From NCBI RefSeq assembly GCF_002078875.1, contig NC_034412.1:83652957-83716956 (forward strand): a DNA stretch of 64,000 nt, written 5' to 3'. Positions 22,243 through 35,683 of this stretch are shown piece by piece. The translations under genes were made by a program, and so were the position numbers. Position 1 is the stretch's first letter. Each line of letters begins with the position of its first letter. The DNA comes from Numida meleagris (Eukaryota > Chordata > Aves > Galliformes > Numididae). The notes under the pieces were generated by a model. That model saw only the letters and a list, made by a program, of their open reading frames with translations, made no database searches and was not told the origin of the DNA.

Positions 22243-25200
22243 TATTTTTTTTTTAATGGCAGATAAAACTTTTCTCCACAGTGTTTTCAAATGCTTCTGC
22301 ATTGTGAATATCATGTAACAATGCACATCTCTCTGTCCCCTCAGTACATTTTAAAGAGTCAAAGCTCATGACAGTTTTTGAAAGTCAATGTTTTTTGTAT
22401 ACTATAATTATGAAGCAAATTTCATAGTTCTTAGAAGAGGATGAAGATATTACAAGATGTCCTTGGACCTAATTACAACTTAACTATTACAACTTAACTG
22501 CCAGCCATCAAGGATTTTTGAGTGGTTTACTTCGTTCCCTAAAGGGATTTGAAATTCCAGACCTCCTGGTTGCTAAGGAAGGATGAGCAGTTTTCTACTT
22601 CACAGGCAAATTCCAAGTTTTAAATGATAAATTTTATAAGAGGTTCTAAATGTTAAGTTTCTTAACATATGTAGAGTTTCTCACGCTACACTATGAAGCT
22701 TTTTTTAATTTTATTCTTCAACTATAGAGCACAAAAACTTTTTTAGAAGATAAGAAACACAGAGGGCATTTTTCATCAGATCAAAAGGCTTGAAATATTT
22801 AAAAGTGTCCCTTCTGTGTTTGTAGAAGTTGTGGCACTGCAGCGTCTTTTATGGTATGCTGTTTCATTTTTCTTTAGTGGGAGATCTTCCCAAAATGTCC
22901 TTCCAGTTTTCCATTTTAGAGATGTGTTGGATGAGTAGATCCTGTAGCTGCTAAAGCTATTGTTTTCTTGGATATGGGTTGTATTTCTTTTGTTGCCTAT
23001 AAGAAAGCAGTCATGGAAAGAGATAATATCATCACTTAATATTTATGAATGGGTAGTTTTCTTTTAATGGTGAAATTGATACTTCTCGCTAGAACAGTTT
23101 GTTTTACTTGTAAAACAGAAGAGTAACCATGACTGCCAGATAGCTTTTCAGATTCCACAAATTAAAAATATCTGCTTATTGGCTCTTTTTTTCTTTTTTA
23201 TCTAGTCTTTTGTATTATGTTCTCGAGCCAGTTACACAGTGTTCAAGAGAGGTCACTGAATACTTCTTTAGTTTTTTCACACTCTTCTTGATTGTGCAAT
23301 TGATTTTAAGATCTATTCAATATTTCACTGAGGCTTATACATATAGATATGAATGTGTGCATCTGTGTGTTTATTTATGGAATTGTCACTGCAGAGAATT
23401 GTCTGTGACGTAGACAGATTTATTTCTCTGGTTATCTGGAGCATAATTGCAAAATAATTGTCAGGTGAGATAGAGACTTTATTGCTAGTCTTTTCTATTT
23501 CACAGCTTTGCTGAAGTAATTTAATTATCAGCTATTAGAGGTGATAATTCATTCAAAAAATTTGAAGAGCACTTTAAAAAAAACCCTCCATGCTCCATCA
23601 ACACTAGAGAGAAGAGTTCTGCTTTCTATTTATAATCCTTAAACTTGTTTTACCATAGCCAAGAAGACAGGTGTAATGTTGCCTCTTTGGGATTTTTGTG
23701 GCCTTTCCATCCATCCAGCTGTGCTCATTGCCTGTGGTCTTGTCAAGGGCCTGGTGGCTGGTGCATGGTGTGATGCCACAAATGGAGCTGTGGTGGAGCC
23801 ATGGGTGTGTTGCTGCAGTGCATGGTGAGTCACATCTACCACCCAGCTGCCAGGTTTCTAGGCAGGGGATGTTGCCTGACAAAAACCAGATTGTGTAGTA
23901 TTAAGGCTTTGCACAAGGGCACCTACTGATGCTTTATTCTTAATATTGATGAACACATACTAAGTGTTGATCTTTAAGCAATCGTTCAAAAACAAAGTGC
24001 TTGAAGAAGATGTATAGCTGAGTCTGTTAAATATGGGGAAAAATTGGGAAATCAAACACATAACTGGGAAGATTGTCATTTGGAATATACAAAAGAGCAG
24101 AAAGATAGATGTACTTCAAAAAATATTTTGAAATCGTCACATCAGGGTCCATGTAATCTCTGTGGGACTATGTTAGTCTGATATTTATGAACTCATAGAG
24201 CTATAATGCCCTGTTCTATGGACATCGTCTGTGTCTGCTATGAGATGCTAACAACACCCAGTAGGTTGATGAGAGAATACATGCAGCTAATTACCATTTT
24301 TGTCAAACAAAGCAGAATGTCACAGTAACCAAGATACTTCAAAACAGGATTGCTCATTCACCCTGTTTTGCTTTTTGTTGTTGTTTGTATTTACTAGAGC
24401 AAAGATGTAACCTGAACCTATGTACTGTTTCCATTTTCCTTCTTTTTTTTTCTATTTCATGCCTTTTACTGTGCTTTTCTCTGTTCAAAAAAAAATATTT
24501 TGTTTTGGGAGTTAAGAAACAGGAGTAGGGCATTTGTACTTACAGTTATTGTAGTTAAAATGCATTATTTAGTAATATAATAATAGTCTGGATCTTAAAA
24601 TGTTATTTCAGGGGAAAATTTAGTACTTTGTCATAAACATTTTCATGTAACGTACATGTGCATATAGTATATTCAAATGATTGGTATGATTAATACTTTA
24701 ACATTCTAAATTAAAGGTAAAGATTTCTGAAAGGAAATATCTGCCATTCTAACTTTCTCTTCTGCAAAAATAAAAAAATAATTTAAAGTTGGATTGTCTA
24801 AATAAGAGGGTGCTCCTGAGTTACGGTGAAGGATCAAATATTCAGTAAAAAATAACCAGAATAAGAAAGGATAAAGGACTGCAGAACAAGATTGAGGAAT
24901 AGAAAAACAGTAAAATTTTATATTTACAGAATAAAACATTTTAATTTTGAAAGATAAGAGGAAAGCTAACATAAAGGGAAAATAATTTTGAAAACATAAA
25001 AAGAAAAAAATTAAAAAGAGCAGGAAGACAATGCATTATTTTAATAAAAAGGGGGAAGTAATAACAAAGGCAAACATGCTACATGACTTCAGTTTTAACT
25101 TCAATGATATTAAATATTGAGTGGACATTTTGTTAAGAAAATATACATTTTTAAAACTCTGTCTCCTATTCTTTGTTGACTTTTTCCCATGCTAGTATGA

Positions 25201-28200
25201 AATCAACATCACTCATCTAAACCAGTGTGTTACCATATTTTAAACAATCATATAAAATAGTATTTCCTATGTCTCAGTTTCCAGAATCACAGGCAGTGGA
25301 AATGCTACGTTATAGTTTATTTATATTGCTGACTAGCATTCAAGATAAAATGACTGCATCAAATGCTTCATGCAGCTTCACTGACACCACTGACTCCATC
25401 ATACTCAAGTGGCAATTGTGGGAACTATTGACAGATCAGAGGAAGTACCAGAATTGACACATTTGCGTAGCGTTGCTGAAGACAATGAGATAAATTATGC
25501 CCTTGACATTAAACATAAATTATGTGCTACAGCTTTTACTCATATAGCAGAGTGTTGACTTGGATAAAAACCCTGACAATATCAGACAATACTGTTTTAA
25601 GTATGTTGTAAAAGGGGAGGGTAAAGGGAAGTAGAGGAAGAGATGGGAATTGGTGGGTTGATTCGATGGATAAAAATACAGTTTTATTGACTCATTTTAC
25701 CTCTGATGAGTATGTTGGGAGGATTTTTAGCTTAGCTCCTTATTGCAGCAGATGGGGATCCCAGCTGCTTCTTTCTTTCCATCCCGACAATCTGGTTACA
25801 TCAGTTTTCTAGCAGTTTGCACGTCCAAGGCTTTAATCACAAAGAAAGAGGCTAGAAATGTCCTTTCTTTAGAAATAGAACTGAAAAAAGAAATTAATGT
25901 CCAGATTTTCTTCCAGTTGGGTCAGTTTTGGTGATGATAGTCTGTAGGTAGTTCATAGGCTGTGTTTGTTAATATAGGTGTGACCGAAGTATGCCGCAAA
26001 CACCTTGCTTCTTATAAGCAGTCTTTAGTACTCTTACCTCCAAAAAAGAGATGACCATCAGTACAAGCACTGTTCTATTGGACTGGGCTGACAGCTACGC
26101 TGTCAGACTTCTTTGCATCTTTAAGTTGCGCCTTCCAAATTTGCTCCATTTTATAAAATTGTAAGATTTATTTAATTCCATTTTAACATAGTTGGACAAT
26201 GCACACTGTAGAACTCAGTTTCTGAACCTCTTAAAGTAAAAGTTGTAACGATCATTTATTTAAAGGGAGCACCGATATTAAATTGCAGCCCTGATGGCAG
26301 GGCTTCCTAACCAATTGTCTTGAGATAGTTTACTTTCTCTAGAAGGATTTTTCCCAACTTACAGGCAAAATGTAGATGCTATTGAATCTGGGAGAAAGAA
26401 AAGATGAATTATTGAAGTATTTTGAAAACTGAAAGAAGAAAAGGACAAAGAATTTTTGGAAGTTAGGTAGTCCCAAGAATAGGTACTCTTCTCTGGTTGG
26501 AAAAAGAAACAGCTAAGAAAAAAAAAACTTGTAAGATTTTATTTTCATTAGGATTTGCGGAGCACAATTTCAAAAGATCATAGGTGAATTCTTCAGTTTT
26601 CCCATTCAAAAATGCAGTTGATAGTGTAAGGAGTGAAAGGATTGTTTAATTAAATGTTTTCTGTAGGACCTTTGCAAAGCTCAGAGGACATGAAGGAAGC
26701 AAAGAATAAACTGCAGTAAGAAGGAAAATTTTCAGCTAAGGCATTTGTCTATAGATATGAAGGAATATCTGCACGTATCTACCATTACATTCTCTTTTCA
26801 TGCTAAGACAGAATTTTGAATTTTTTTTACAAGAATTCCCAATGTTTTGGATTTTTTTGCTTTTTTTTTCAAGTGTTTTCCTTTGTCCCAATTTCTAAAT
26901 GTCTAAATCCCAAAATCTACTTTTTTTTTTGAAGTTCTGAGGATCCAGTGTCGGAAGTTAAATTGCAAAAATCAGTTCCTTTTGCATTCCAAATGCTACA
27001 GACTGCTTTGTCTTTTAAAAATATCATGTGTTAGATGCCTTAGAATGGGCACTTAATGCTAGTGAAGATTTTGACCTTTCCACCTCTGCTGCTGTGCTGT
27101 GTGCACTGAGCACTCAGTGCAGAGCACTGCTAGAATTCCAGGAGGAAAGGAGCAGTCCTCTCTCCAGAAATTGTTTGAGTAGTGTGCTGTGTGAGGCCAC
27201 ATATTAAACAACTCTACTTCTCTATAACTCTCATCTTCATCCTTTATGAGAGGTATATTGGGCTGAATGAATGCTACTGCTACAAGCAGAGAGTGAGTGC
27301 TAATTCCTCAGGGGTCTATTGGGAGCCTCTTCAGAGCTGTAGTAAATAATGACTATGTCCATGGATTACACAGGTAATGCACTGTGCCTCGTGTTCTCAA
27401 TATGCCCTATTTTGCATCATAATTGGCCAACTACATATTACATTAACCTGCAGTTGCAAATGGTCTTTAGGCGATCTTTGACTGCTACTCAGAGTTTTAC
27501 TGAATCATTCCAGAATCCTTAACTTTTTCAATTTGGGAATAAATCTCATGGCAACTGCTTTGCGTCAGAGCCATGTCTGCTTTTCTCGAGCTATTTCACC
27601 ATCTCCAGTTCTTACCTGAAGCAGGAAACATGTTGGTACATGAAGACTTGAAGCTAGCACAGACTCCAAAAGCAGAATATAACCTCATATGGAGTGGCAT
27701 TTAGTTTTCTAACTTTATCAGTTAGCTGCCACTGGGCACGTTTTTTGCATTCCCTTTGCAGTCAAGGAGAGAGAGTAGCATTTCTAAAGTCTGATTCATC
27801 CCATTCTGAGCGTCTAATGCAGGTGAGTGAATTGCCCTCTGGATGTGCTTGCCTCTCACTTTCTTTGTACATACTCTAGAGGGAACCTAGATAACCAGTT
27901 TAGGCTAGACACCTGATTTTCAGATGAATAAAGATAGAGAGATGACTCCTACCCTCAAGTGTGTGTCTATGTGAGAGAAAAAGTATAGGTGATGGGAGAG
28001 AGAAAACAGGAGCACAGTATAAAGGCAGTGCAAGAGTGTCCTTTGCAGTCTCTATTTATGAGTTTGCATTTTAAGTGTCTGCATATGTTTTTCTTCATGT
28101 GTTTTCCTTGGCTCCAGGATAATCACAAAAAGGCTCTCTGAGATTCAGAGTCAATTCAGATGTTTCTGTTTAGCAACAGGTGAAACTGCCAGCTGTTGGA

Positions 28201-28229
28201 TGCTGCAAAATATCCACCTAGAAGATGGC
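22243..28229. other. 6 kb unique AT-rich DNA, no gene seen
   Basis: No repeat family or exon is recognised. The open frames on either strand are under 95 codons and carry no domain. A slightly GC-richer patch at 23690-23880 has overlapping frames on both strands with no identifiable product. Confidence 0.5.
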
Positions 28230-28485
28230 TACCTTTGAGAGGGAATGGTCTCAAGTTGCGCCAGAGGAGGTTCAGGTTGGATATTAGGAAAAACTTCTCC
28301 AAAAGAGTAGTGAGATATTGGAACAGGTTGCCCAGGGAGGTGGTGGTCCCTCTGTCCTTGGAGGTGTTCAAGAAACATGTAGATGTGGTAGTTAGGGACA
28401 TGGTTTTGGGGGCAATATTGGTGGTAGATGGATGGTTGGACTAGATGATCTTAGAGGTCTTTTCCAGCCTTAATTATTCTATGAC
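28230..28485 (+). mobile_element. CR1 LINE 3'-end fragment
   Basis: The stretch encodes the last part of a CR1 reverse transcriptase in the plus direction. Visible segments are [35 protein letters not shown] and [18 protein letters not shown]. The stop normally found a little beyond this point is lost. The CR1 3' untranslated end follows: GGATGGTTGGACTAGATGAT, GAGGTCTTTTCCAGCCT, and a single ATTCTATG octamer near 28477-28484. It is 5'-truncated near 28230. Confidence 0.95.
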
Positions 28486-31400
28486 CTGCTTGAACATCTT
28501 AGGATGTTAAGGGTTCTAATGATTTGGAATTGAAATATCTTCCATTATTCCTGTGATTTGCAGGGGAAATTGATTTTATTAGATCTATTTGATTAGGAGG
28601 CACAAGAGTTCCCTCAAGGAGTACAAACAAACATGTTACTACAAACAGGATTGATGCGGTGATCCAGAAAGCCAGAAACTGGCAGCTCAGTGTTAGAAAA
28701 TTTTACATAACTCCAGTCTGGATTTCCTGTATTGGTTTATGTTAAAGACAAAACACTTTGAAATGACAACTTAAGTGAAATTTTGGTGGATAAAACCCAT
28801 TGCTTTAGAAGTACATTCCTGCCTGAAATCTATTAGTATTTTTATGCTTAAAATATATAGACACTGCTTCCTCTGACTGATTAGCAATTTTCTTTGAAAT
28901 TTGAACATTTATTATTTATCACAGCTCTCCATTTAAAAGCCATTTTTTCTCCTTCAGTTATGACAGAGCAAACCTTCATACTATTTCAGTGGCATAGGCC
29001 TGTCATCTTCAGCAGCTTTAATTGCTCAGCGTTGGCATGTATGTACACACAAAACGACCTACATATTCAAGACAAAACTAAACGATACAGGCTGCTAATG
29101 CTCTCTGTGGCCTGAGTAACCTGAAAGGCACTGTATGGAGATGTCAGCCACCTGGATGTAAGTAGGTGATCTCTAGCGTGTCACCTCTCCATGTGTGTCA
29201 CCTTCTGTGGTGCCCATCTTGACTGTGTTGTTAGCTTATGTCCTGAAAAGCAAATATTTTTATTCCTTCTAATGTTATAGAATAAATAACAGGAACTTCA
29301 AAGGTCCACTTGCTGGGGGACTCTTAATGTTCCAGTGGCTTTATCTTTCTTTAAAGCATGTCAGCTCTGCTGGATTTGCATGAAGAGGCCAGTCTCAGAG
29401 GTTCGTTTGAAGCTGGCCTTGCTTCCAACAATAAAAAAGTGCATCAGCTATTAAAAAAACAAACAAACTAATCTCACCTAAATTTAGTGTATAAGTGTTA
29501 GGTTCTGGTCTCATTCTTCCAGACTGATGTTTTCCACCTACTTTAGCTGCCTTAGGACTACCTGCTCTCCAAAAGATCCCCTGCTGTCAATGACCAAATC
29601 AGAGCCCTAGACACTGGTTTAGATCAGTTTTAATTTTAAAATTATCTCAATTCTATGAAGTAATTCCTATCTTTGTGGCATGTTTTTCTGTATATGGTTC
29701 AATAAGGGATATTTTTAAGCACCCACTGGTCATTAGGAGCAGCTGTTACTGCTGTTGCTAAGCTGTAGATATGTCTTCCATGGTCTTCTTGCAAAACTAG
29801 ACTTAAATCTCATGATATTTTATACATCTCAAGATTCCTGAGAAATTCCTCATAAAAATGTTACTGTAGTAGTGGGGCATATGAGATTTCGACATATGAG
29901 ATATAGGGAAATGGGGTAAAAGATATATGGGGTGAGATTTAGCTCACCTAAACTGTGGTGTCTGCAATGTTGAGCAACGTGTCTGAGATACTGAGTGTTC
30001 AAAGTCAGTGGAAAGAATAGGCTGGAGATCTCTTCCCTCATGTAGATGTCTAACAGCATCTTAGTAACAACTGCTACTTTCCAATAATTGTGGAACAGGT
30101 ATAAGGTAAGTATCTGAAGTACAGATACATACTTGATATTTTCAAATTTAGTCAGCATCCCATGCATAGAGTTTCTTTGTTTAAAAGTTGCATTTCAATT
30201 TTTGTGATTTTTATATTTTTTTAATCATAGCTGTCTACCCTGTTCTAGGTGCAGGGTGATAAACTGATGACATGCTACTAGACAAATTAACCAGTTCAGA
30301 ATTAACATGTTTTTATATGTAAGATTTTGCTTTAAGTAAAAGACAAATTTCAGTGTTGCACAAGAATCAGATTTGCAGAACTAAGCCATAGGTAACTGGG
30401 ATATAAATTATCTCATTGTTTAAAATTTGAAGGAATGGTTTTTATTTTTTATATTTAGATTTCCAGCTTTTGGGGAAAAGGACTATTGTCTACTAAGTCC
30501 AAAGTCAGGGATAATGTAGCCAGAAAAATAGAAAGTTCTGCAATAAAAAGTTTATAAAGTAATTTAATTGGAAGGCTTTTCATTTGGAGAAATGTCATTA
30601 TTTGCATATGTGTTTCTATTCACATAAAACCAAAAACTCAAAAAACAGCTTCTTATTACCCGGAATGGAGATTCCTTCTGTATGAGTTGATATTTCTCTG
30701 TGTAGTCATTACTTTTATTTAGTATCCTTAATTGGTATATATAAGAATACCAGTTGCTGTGGTAACAATAGAATTTCTTAGGCATAGCTTAGACTTCTGT
30801 GTGTTCAAAATCTCAACCTGAAAACAAAAAGTTTTTTTAGAAAAAAAAATTAAAAACAAGAAGAAAAATATTATAGTTTTTGGTGAGTGTGAGAAACTCA
30901 CGTCTTTTATTTTTGAATTGAAATCAATCTGTCTTGTCTGTGATACTCTAACGAACGTGCATTAGAGGAAACTCTCATATCAGCTGAAGGCAATCATGGC
31001 CACTCACTGTTCAGACCATGCCACGTCCTAGGTTCTGTGCTGGAATTCACTAAGTGTGGTCTCTATGCATTTGGAGCTAGTTCTGACTAATGCACACTTA
31101 GAACTAGGAACATTCACAGCACTACATTATTATCAGTCACAATTGTCCTTCACATTTTCCCTTTCCTTGTCACCTAATCTTTTCAGAGAGCAGACTGCTG
31201 GGCTGCTGGAAATACTTCTGAGGAATGGTCTCCATGGCACTCCTTCTTTTGTAGCCCTGTGGCTATCTGCCTACAATCATCTTATAATCAGTTTTTAAGC
31301 ATGCTAGGGGCTTTGCTGTGTCCATCATGAAATGTAGTGAACCACCGCAAATGGCTAGAATTCTGAGGCAACATGGATAAATAATAAATTGTTTATCTCT

Positions 31401-34400
31401 ATGGAAAGCCAATATTCTCACAGTGGTCTCTGCTCCCCTTCAGCTGCAGCGCTGTCTCATCCAGCACACTCTCAGCTACTTTTCTGTTTAAAACCCAAAA
31501 CAACAGAAAACAAATCAGCAAAAAACTCTTCAATAAATTGAATGACATAACCCTCACCAAAGCGCTAGAAAACAAGCCCATGGCTTTTGCAGAATTTCAT
31601 CTATACTTTGCATTTTTGCCATGACTAATCCATTCTTTCGCTCCAAATTTGCCATGGCAAAGTGATACACCTTCATCTTTATATTGAACACTAAACATAA
31701 CTAAACCCTTCACAAGTGCTATCAGGGAGCTGCTTGATTTCAGCACCAGAAAGGTCATGCCAGAATGCTCAGAATACAGAACAGCCTGTGATAGAAGGAA
31801 GTGACATACTGTTATGCAGAAATCACCCTTTTCACTTGCTGAGTATGAAATTACAGTATCTATGAGCATTATTCTATAGTAAGACCAAGCCATATGGAGA
31901 GATTTTAAATTCCCTCTTGTAGCAAAATTGCAGTACTCCATAGTAATTCTAAAGTTCTTTAAGTCTTGCAGTCACTGTACTTTGCAAGTTGCAGTGTGGC
32001 TTTTTTTCCTATTTCTTATCTGTTTTTTTCACTCTCATGCAGAAGTCTTTAATAATAATTCCACATCAAACTCCTTAAACCTGAACTGGCAAACAGCAGG
32101 AGAAAGACTGATGTTTAACCTCTTACACACCCCTGATCGAAAGTCACGTACAATTAATAGATGTGGTTACTTGGCCCTCCATCTGTTTCATTTTTTTCCA
32201 GAAAAATGAAAACCACGATCCTGGACACTTCTGCGGTTGCTTGATTTGACATATGTTCCCAGTTTCTGTGAGAGAAAGCAAAGTACAAATGAAGTTGATT
32301 AGAACCTCTCCTTTGCCAAGTCCACTTCTGCTCAGACTATGGAGCTAAGGAGCTCTATTCCAAATACATAGCAGAATATACAAGCCAGAGTCTTTCAATC
32401 TGAAAAAAAATCTGGACCTTTTAATGACCTTTCTATTGATTAGATTTTTGAGATGATAATGAGATAATAAATCACCACTGATAATTAGGAATTCTTAAAC
32501 CTGTTTAGCTGGTATAGCAGTACAGAAAAGCACAGCATAACATTTCTATGCCTTCAAGATACTGAGTGTACCACAACCTTGTATCTTGGCTGCAGCTGCT
32601 TCTGGGCCATGCCATCCTCCTCCATGAGAAGCTTGCCTTTTCCTGAGGGCTGTAGTTGCTGTGGAGGACTGCACATATTTTAGTCTTCTGGTAGTTGGAA
32701 AACAAAAGGCACCTTCAAAATGTGCTCTGACAGACAGCTCATTGGACAAGTCGCCTGTCCTGGCTTGTGACCCAAGGAGAAATTTATGTTTCTTACATTT
32801 TTCCTATAGCTGCTCAATAGAGGTTAGGACAGAGTCCCAGGCATGTTCTAAAGCTTCACTAATGTTTTCCATATCTGCAGAAACAGGGCCAAGTCTGAGT
32901 CCCTTCACAGTCCATGGTGAAACTCACTTTGAGTACTGGGACAGATACTTGGCCTACATTCCTTAGTTTGTGTTACTTTATCTGGTTGTCTCTAGTGCTC
33001 AAGGAATAAACTGTTAAGAATGGATTTATATATCCTCTAAGGAAGAACTGGAAGTAACTCAGAATACAGAGAAAAAGAAAAACAATAAAATAACTGCTAT
33101 ATCATGGTGCTGACAACCCACAGAGGAGAGAAATGGAGAAGCTGTGCTGTCCTCTCCATCCCAGAGGAGGCGGTGAGGGAATCAGCAATGGGCTTGGCAG
33201 CCTCGCGCTGTGCAAGGCAGGGTGGAGCAGCCTGTGCTGGGTCATACGGTGAGCAGAACAAACTTGGAACCTCCTTCCTCCTTCAGAACATACCAAACCA
33301 GTGAAAGCATGCATGGCCTTAAGCTCAGCTGGCCATGGCAGTGAAATACTTTCTGTGAATTTGCTTTGCGTTCTTCACTCTTATTTCCTTTACTGATGGT
33401 AAGCCTAAAATTAATAAGAAGGATTATTTTACTTAGATTGCATAGTGTGCAATTTTTATCAATCCTTTTTCTCTAGAGAGTTGGAGACTTGATTAGGTCC
33501 ACCTTGACTGGCCTGCTGCTGCGAGACTGAGGTAATACCTTCACACCAGGGCAGGGAAGCCAAATACATGCTGCAGAGCTGGTGACTCAGGAGGTCAGGC
33601 TGTGAGGCTGTCAGTGTCCGTTTTCCTGCTCCTAACACACTACATATGCTGCTTTCCTGAAAGCTAAAAAATACGGCTGGCTTGTTTTCTATAGTGGGCT
33701 CTCTTTTCCTTCACATCTTGATTCAAGTACTGTAAATAGTTTAGGGGTTTTGGTGTTGAATTTCTTTGTTGTTTTTTTTTTCCTGTCTGCATTGATTGGC
33801 TTCTCTTTGGGGGTGTATGAGCTCACTCAGCAGCACAAATTCCATTTTAAGAGCTGGTCACAAGGTATACAGTACAGGACATCTATTACAACTTGGATCA
33901 AATTGTCACTCTCATTGCTGCAGTTGGTACTATCACTCAAATCAATGATGATGGCACAGCAGATGGAACTAGTAAGAGAATTTTCAGGGCTTTTAGAAAG
34001 CTATCAAGCTATCAAAAAGTTCAAAATGGTTAGGTTTTCCAAAGGAACCATTTTCTGAGCTTGGCTGGTGAACTTAGATTTTCTGTCCTGGCTCAGGTAG
34101 GGAAGTCTACTCAATGTGTAAGGGCTCCTCAGAGCCGGAGGTAACCCCAGCCTCAGTGCACCCATCATGTGACTGCAGACCATGGAGCTCTGTCTGACCC
34201 TGGACTGCAGCTCCTTTGCCTTCACTGTTTCTATCACCATGACTACCAGACTGTCCATGTATTTTATGTAGGTATATATGGGCAATAACATATGTGAAGC
34301 TTTTTTTCTTTTTTTCCCCTTAAATGTGCATGTTCTTTAGAGAGGGCGGATGGAAAGATTTATGCCTTGCACTTCAAGCTGCATGTGCTGATGTTTATTG

Positions 34401-35097
34401 CAGACCTTATAGACTTCAGGTGCCATCATTGTCACTAAGCTCCCTGGAAGTTCTATCATTCCCTGGGAAGATCTTTGCCTCCTCAAAGCAAGTCCTGCTC
34501 TGTTAGGAGATCTGTACAGAGCAAACAGCACAAAGAAAGTCAACGTGCCCAGTGTCAACCCTGCATACCTCATTTAATTGAGACCCTGTTAATGAAAACT
34601 CTCTCTTCTCTTTGCTGATATCTTCCACCCCAGCAATGTCACCTGCACTGTGGGTGATATTTCTATGAAAGCTTCAGGAAATTTCCTTGTAACAGCTATC
34701 TCTCCTATCAGAAAGCAGGCATATAAGAAAGCATATAAGCCGTGGGTATTTTCTGACCACCTACAGTTGTAATTTTGTTTTGGAATAGGTGTATCTCAAA
34801 ACAGTCAGAGGCATTAATTTTCAAATGTGAAAAAATTTTGCAATTTTGTATGGAAGTAGTCATATTTTTGACCACACCTGGAATGAATGTTTAATTTTGT
34901 ATTTTTAAAGGCTATGAGATTGCCAGAAATTACAGCAATAAAATAAAGCTGTTTGCTGGTCAGAGCCGAGCAGGGGATAAGTGAATAAGTCAGCGATTAT
35001 GTAAACAAAGCATTCATCTATCAAAAACAGTATTTAAGTAGTAGGTTTTGTTATTTCGTGTTGGCTGTGAACCTGTCTATTACAAAACAAATATAAG
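28486..35097. other. 6.6 kb unique DNA, no gene seen
   Basis: No repeat family or exon is recognised. A short GC-richer patch at 33110-33260 has a few CpGs (near GGCGGTG, CTCGCGC and TACGGTG) and overlapping open frames on both strands, but no signal I can name. An octamer-type ATTTGCAT lies at 30600-30607. The rest is AT-rich. Confidence 0.5.
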
Positions 35098-35437
35098 TCA
35101 CAGAATCACAGATTCATAGGGGCTGGAAGGAACCTCTGGAGATCGCCTAGTCCAACCCCACTGCTAAAGCATTTCCCTACAGTAGGTCATACTGGAAAGC
35201 TTCCAGGTGTGTTTTGAATATCTCCAGAGATGGAGACACCACACCCTCTCTAGGTGGCCTTTTCCAGTTCTCTCTCACCCTCACAGTGAGAAGTTTTTCC
35301 TCATGTTTGTACGGAACATCCTGTGTTTCAGTTTGTGCCTATTGCCCCTTTTTCTGTTGATGGACACCACTGAAAAGAGCCTGGCCCCATCCACTTCATT
35401 CTCATTCATTAGATAAGCATTGATAAGAACCCCTCTC
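35098..35437 (-). mobile_element. CR1 LINE 3'-end fragment abutting a mariner
   Basis: The plus strand reads TCACAGAATCACAG, GGCTGGAAGGAACCTCTGG, CCTAGTCCAACCCC, GAGATGGAGACACCACACCC, TCACCCTCACAGTGAGAAG, GCCTATTGCCCC, AAAAGAGCCTGGCCCC and AAGCATTGATAAGAACCCC. This is the antisense order of a CR1 3' portion. Similarity ends at about 35437, ten bases before mariner sequence begins. The 5' truncation point of this CR1 and the broken end of the mariner therefore coincide. Confidence 0.93.
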
Positions 35438-35447
35438 ATTCATTCAT

Positions 35448-35683
35448 GTCAATGAATGTCAGTGGGTGCAGTTGTTTCTGCATAGAGGAATTCATACACA
35501 TTTCCATGACAGGTGCCATTTTGTCAGGCTGCTCCTCTGCTGCCATCTGTCACATGGCAACAAACTGCAATGGAATACCGGCTAGAAGGCTCAAACTCTA
35601 CTGCCATACGACTAACATCCACCTCCAACATTGTGGATCAACGTTATAAAATAGGAGGCATTACTTTTGGAACAGCCCTTGTA
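35448..35683 (-). mobile_element. Half of a Galluhop-type mariner (5' end only)
   Basis: The right end carries the mariner 5' terminus in reverse, ending ATTACTTTTGGAACAGCCC then TTGTA at 35683. Moving left come the leader and the start of the transposase (minus strand, ATG near 35523, beginning MAP). An internal deletion shifts the frame almost at once. The match stops at about 35448, so the other inverted repeat and most of the transposase are missing. It is the same family as 3683-4120 but in opposite orientation, and it keeps leader and N-terminal sequence that the first copy has lost. Confidence 0.85.

Noticed and set aside
33102..33314. Small GC-richer patch as a CpG island or exon
   Set aside because: It has only a handful of CpGs and overlapping frames on both strands, with no named motif.
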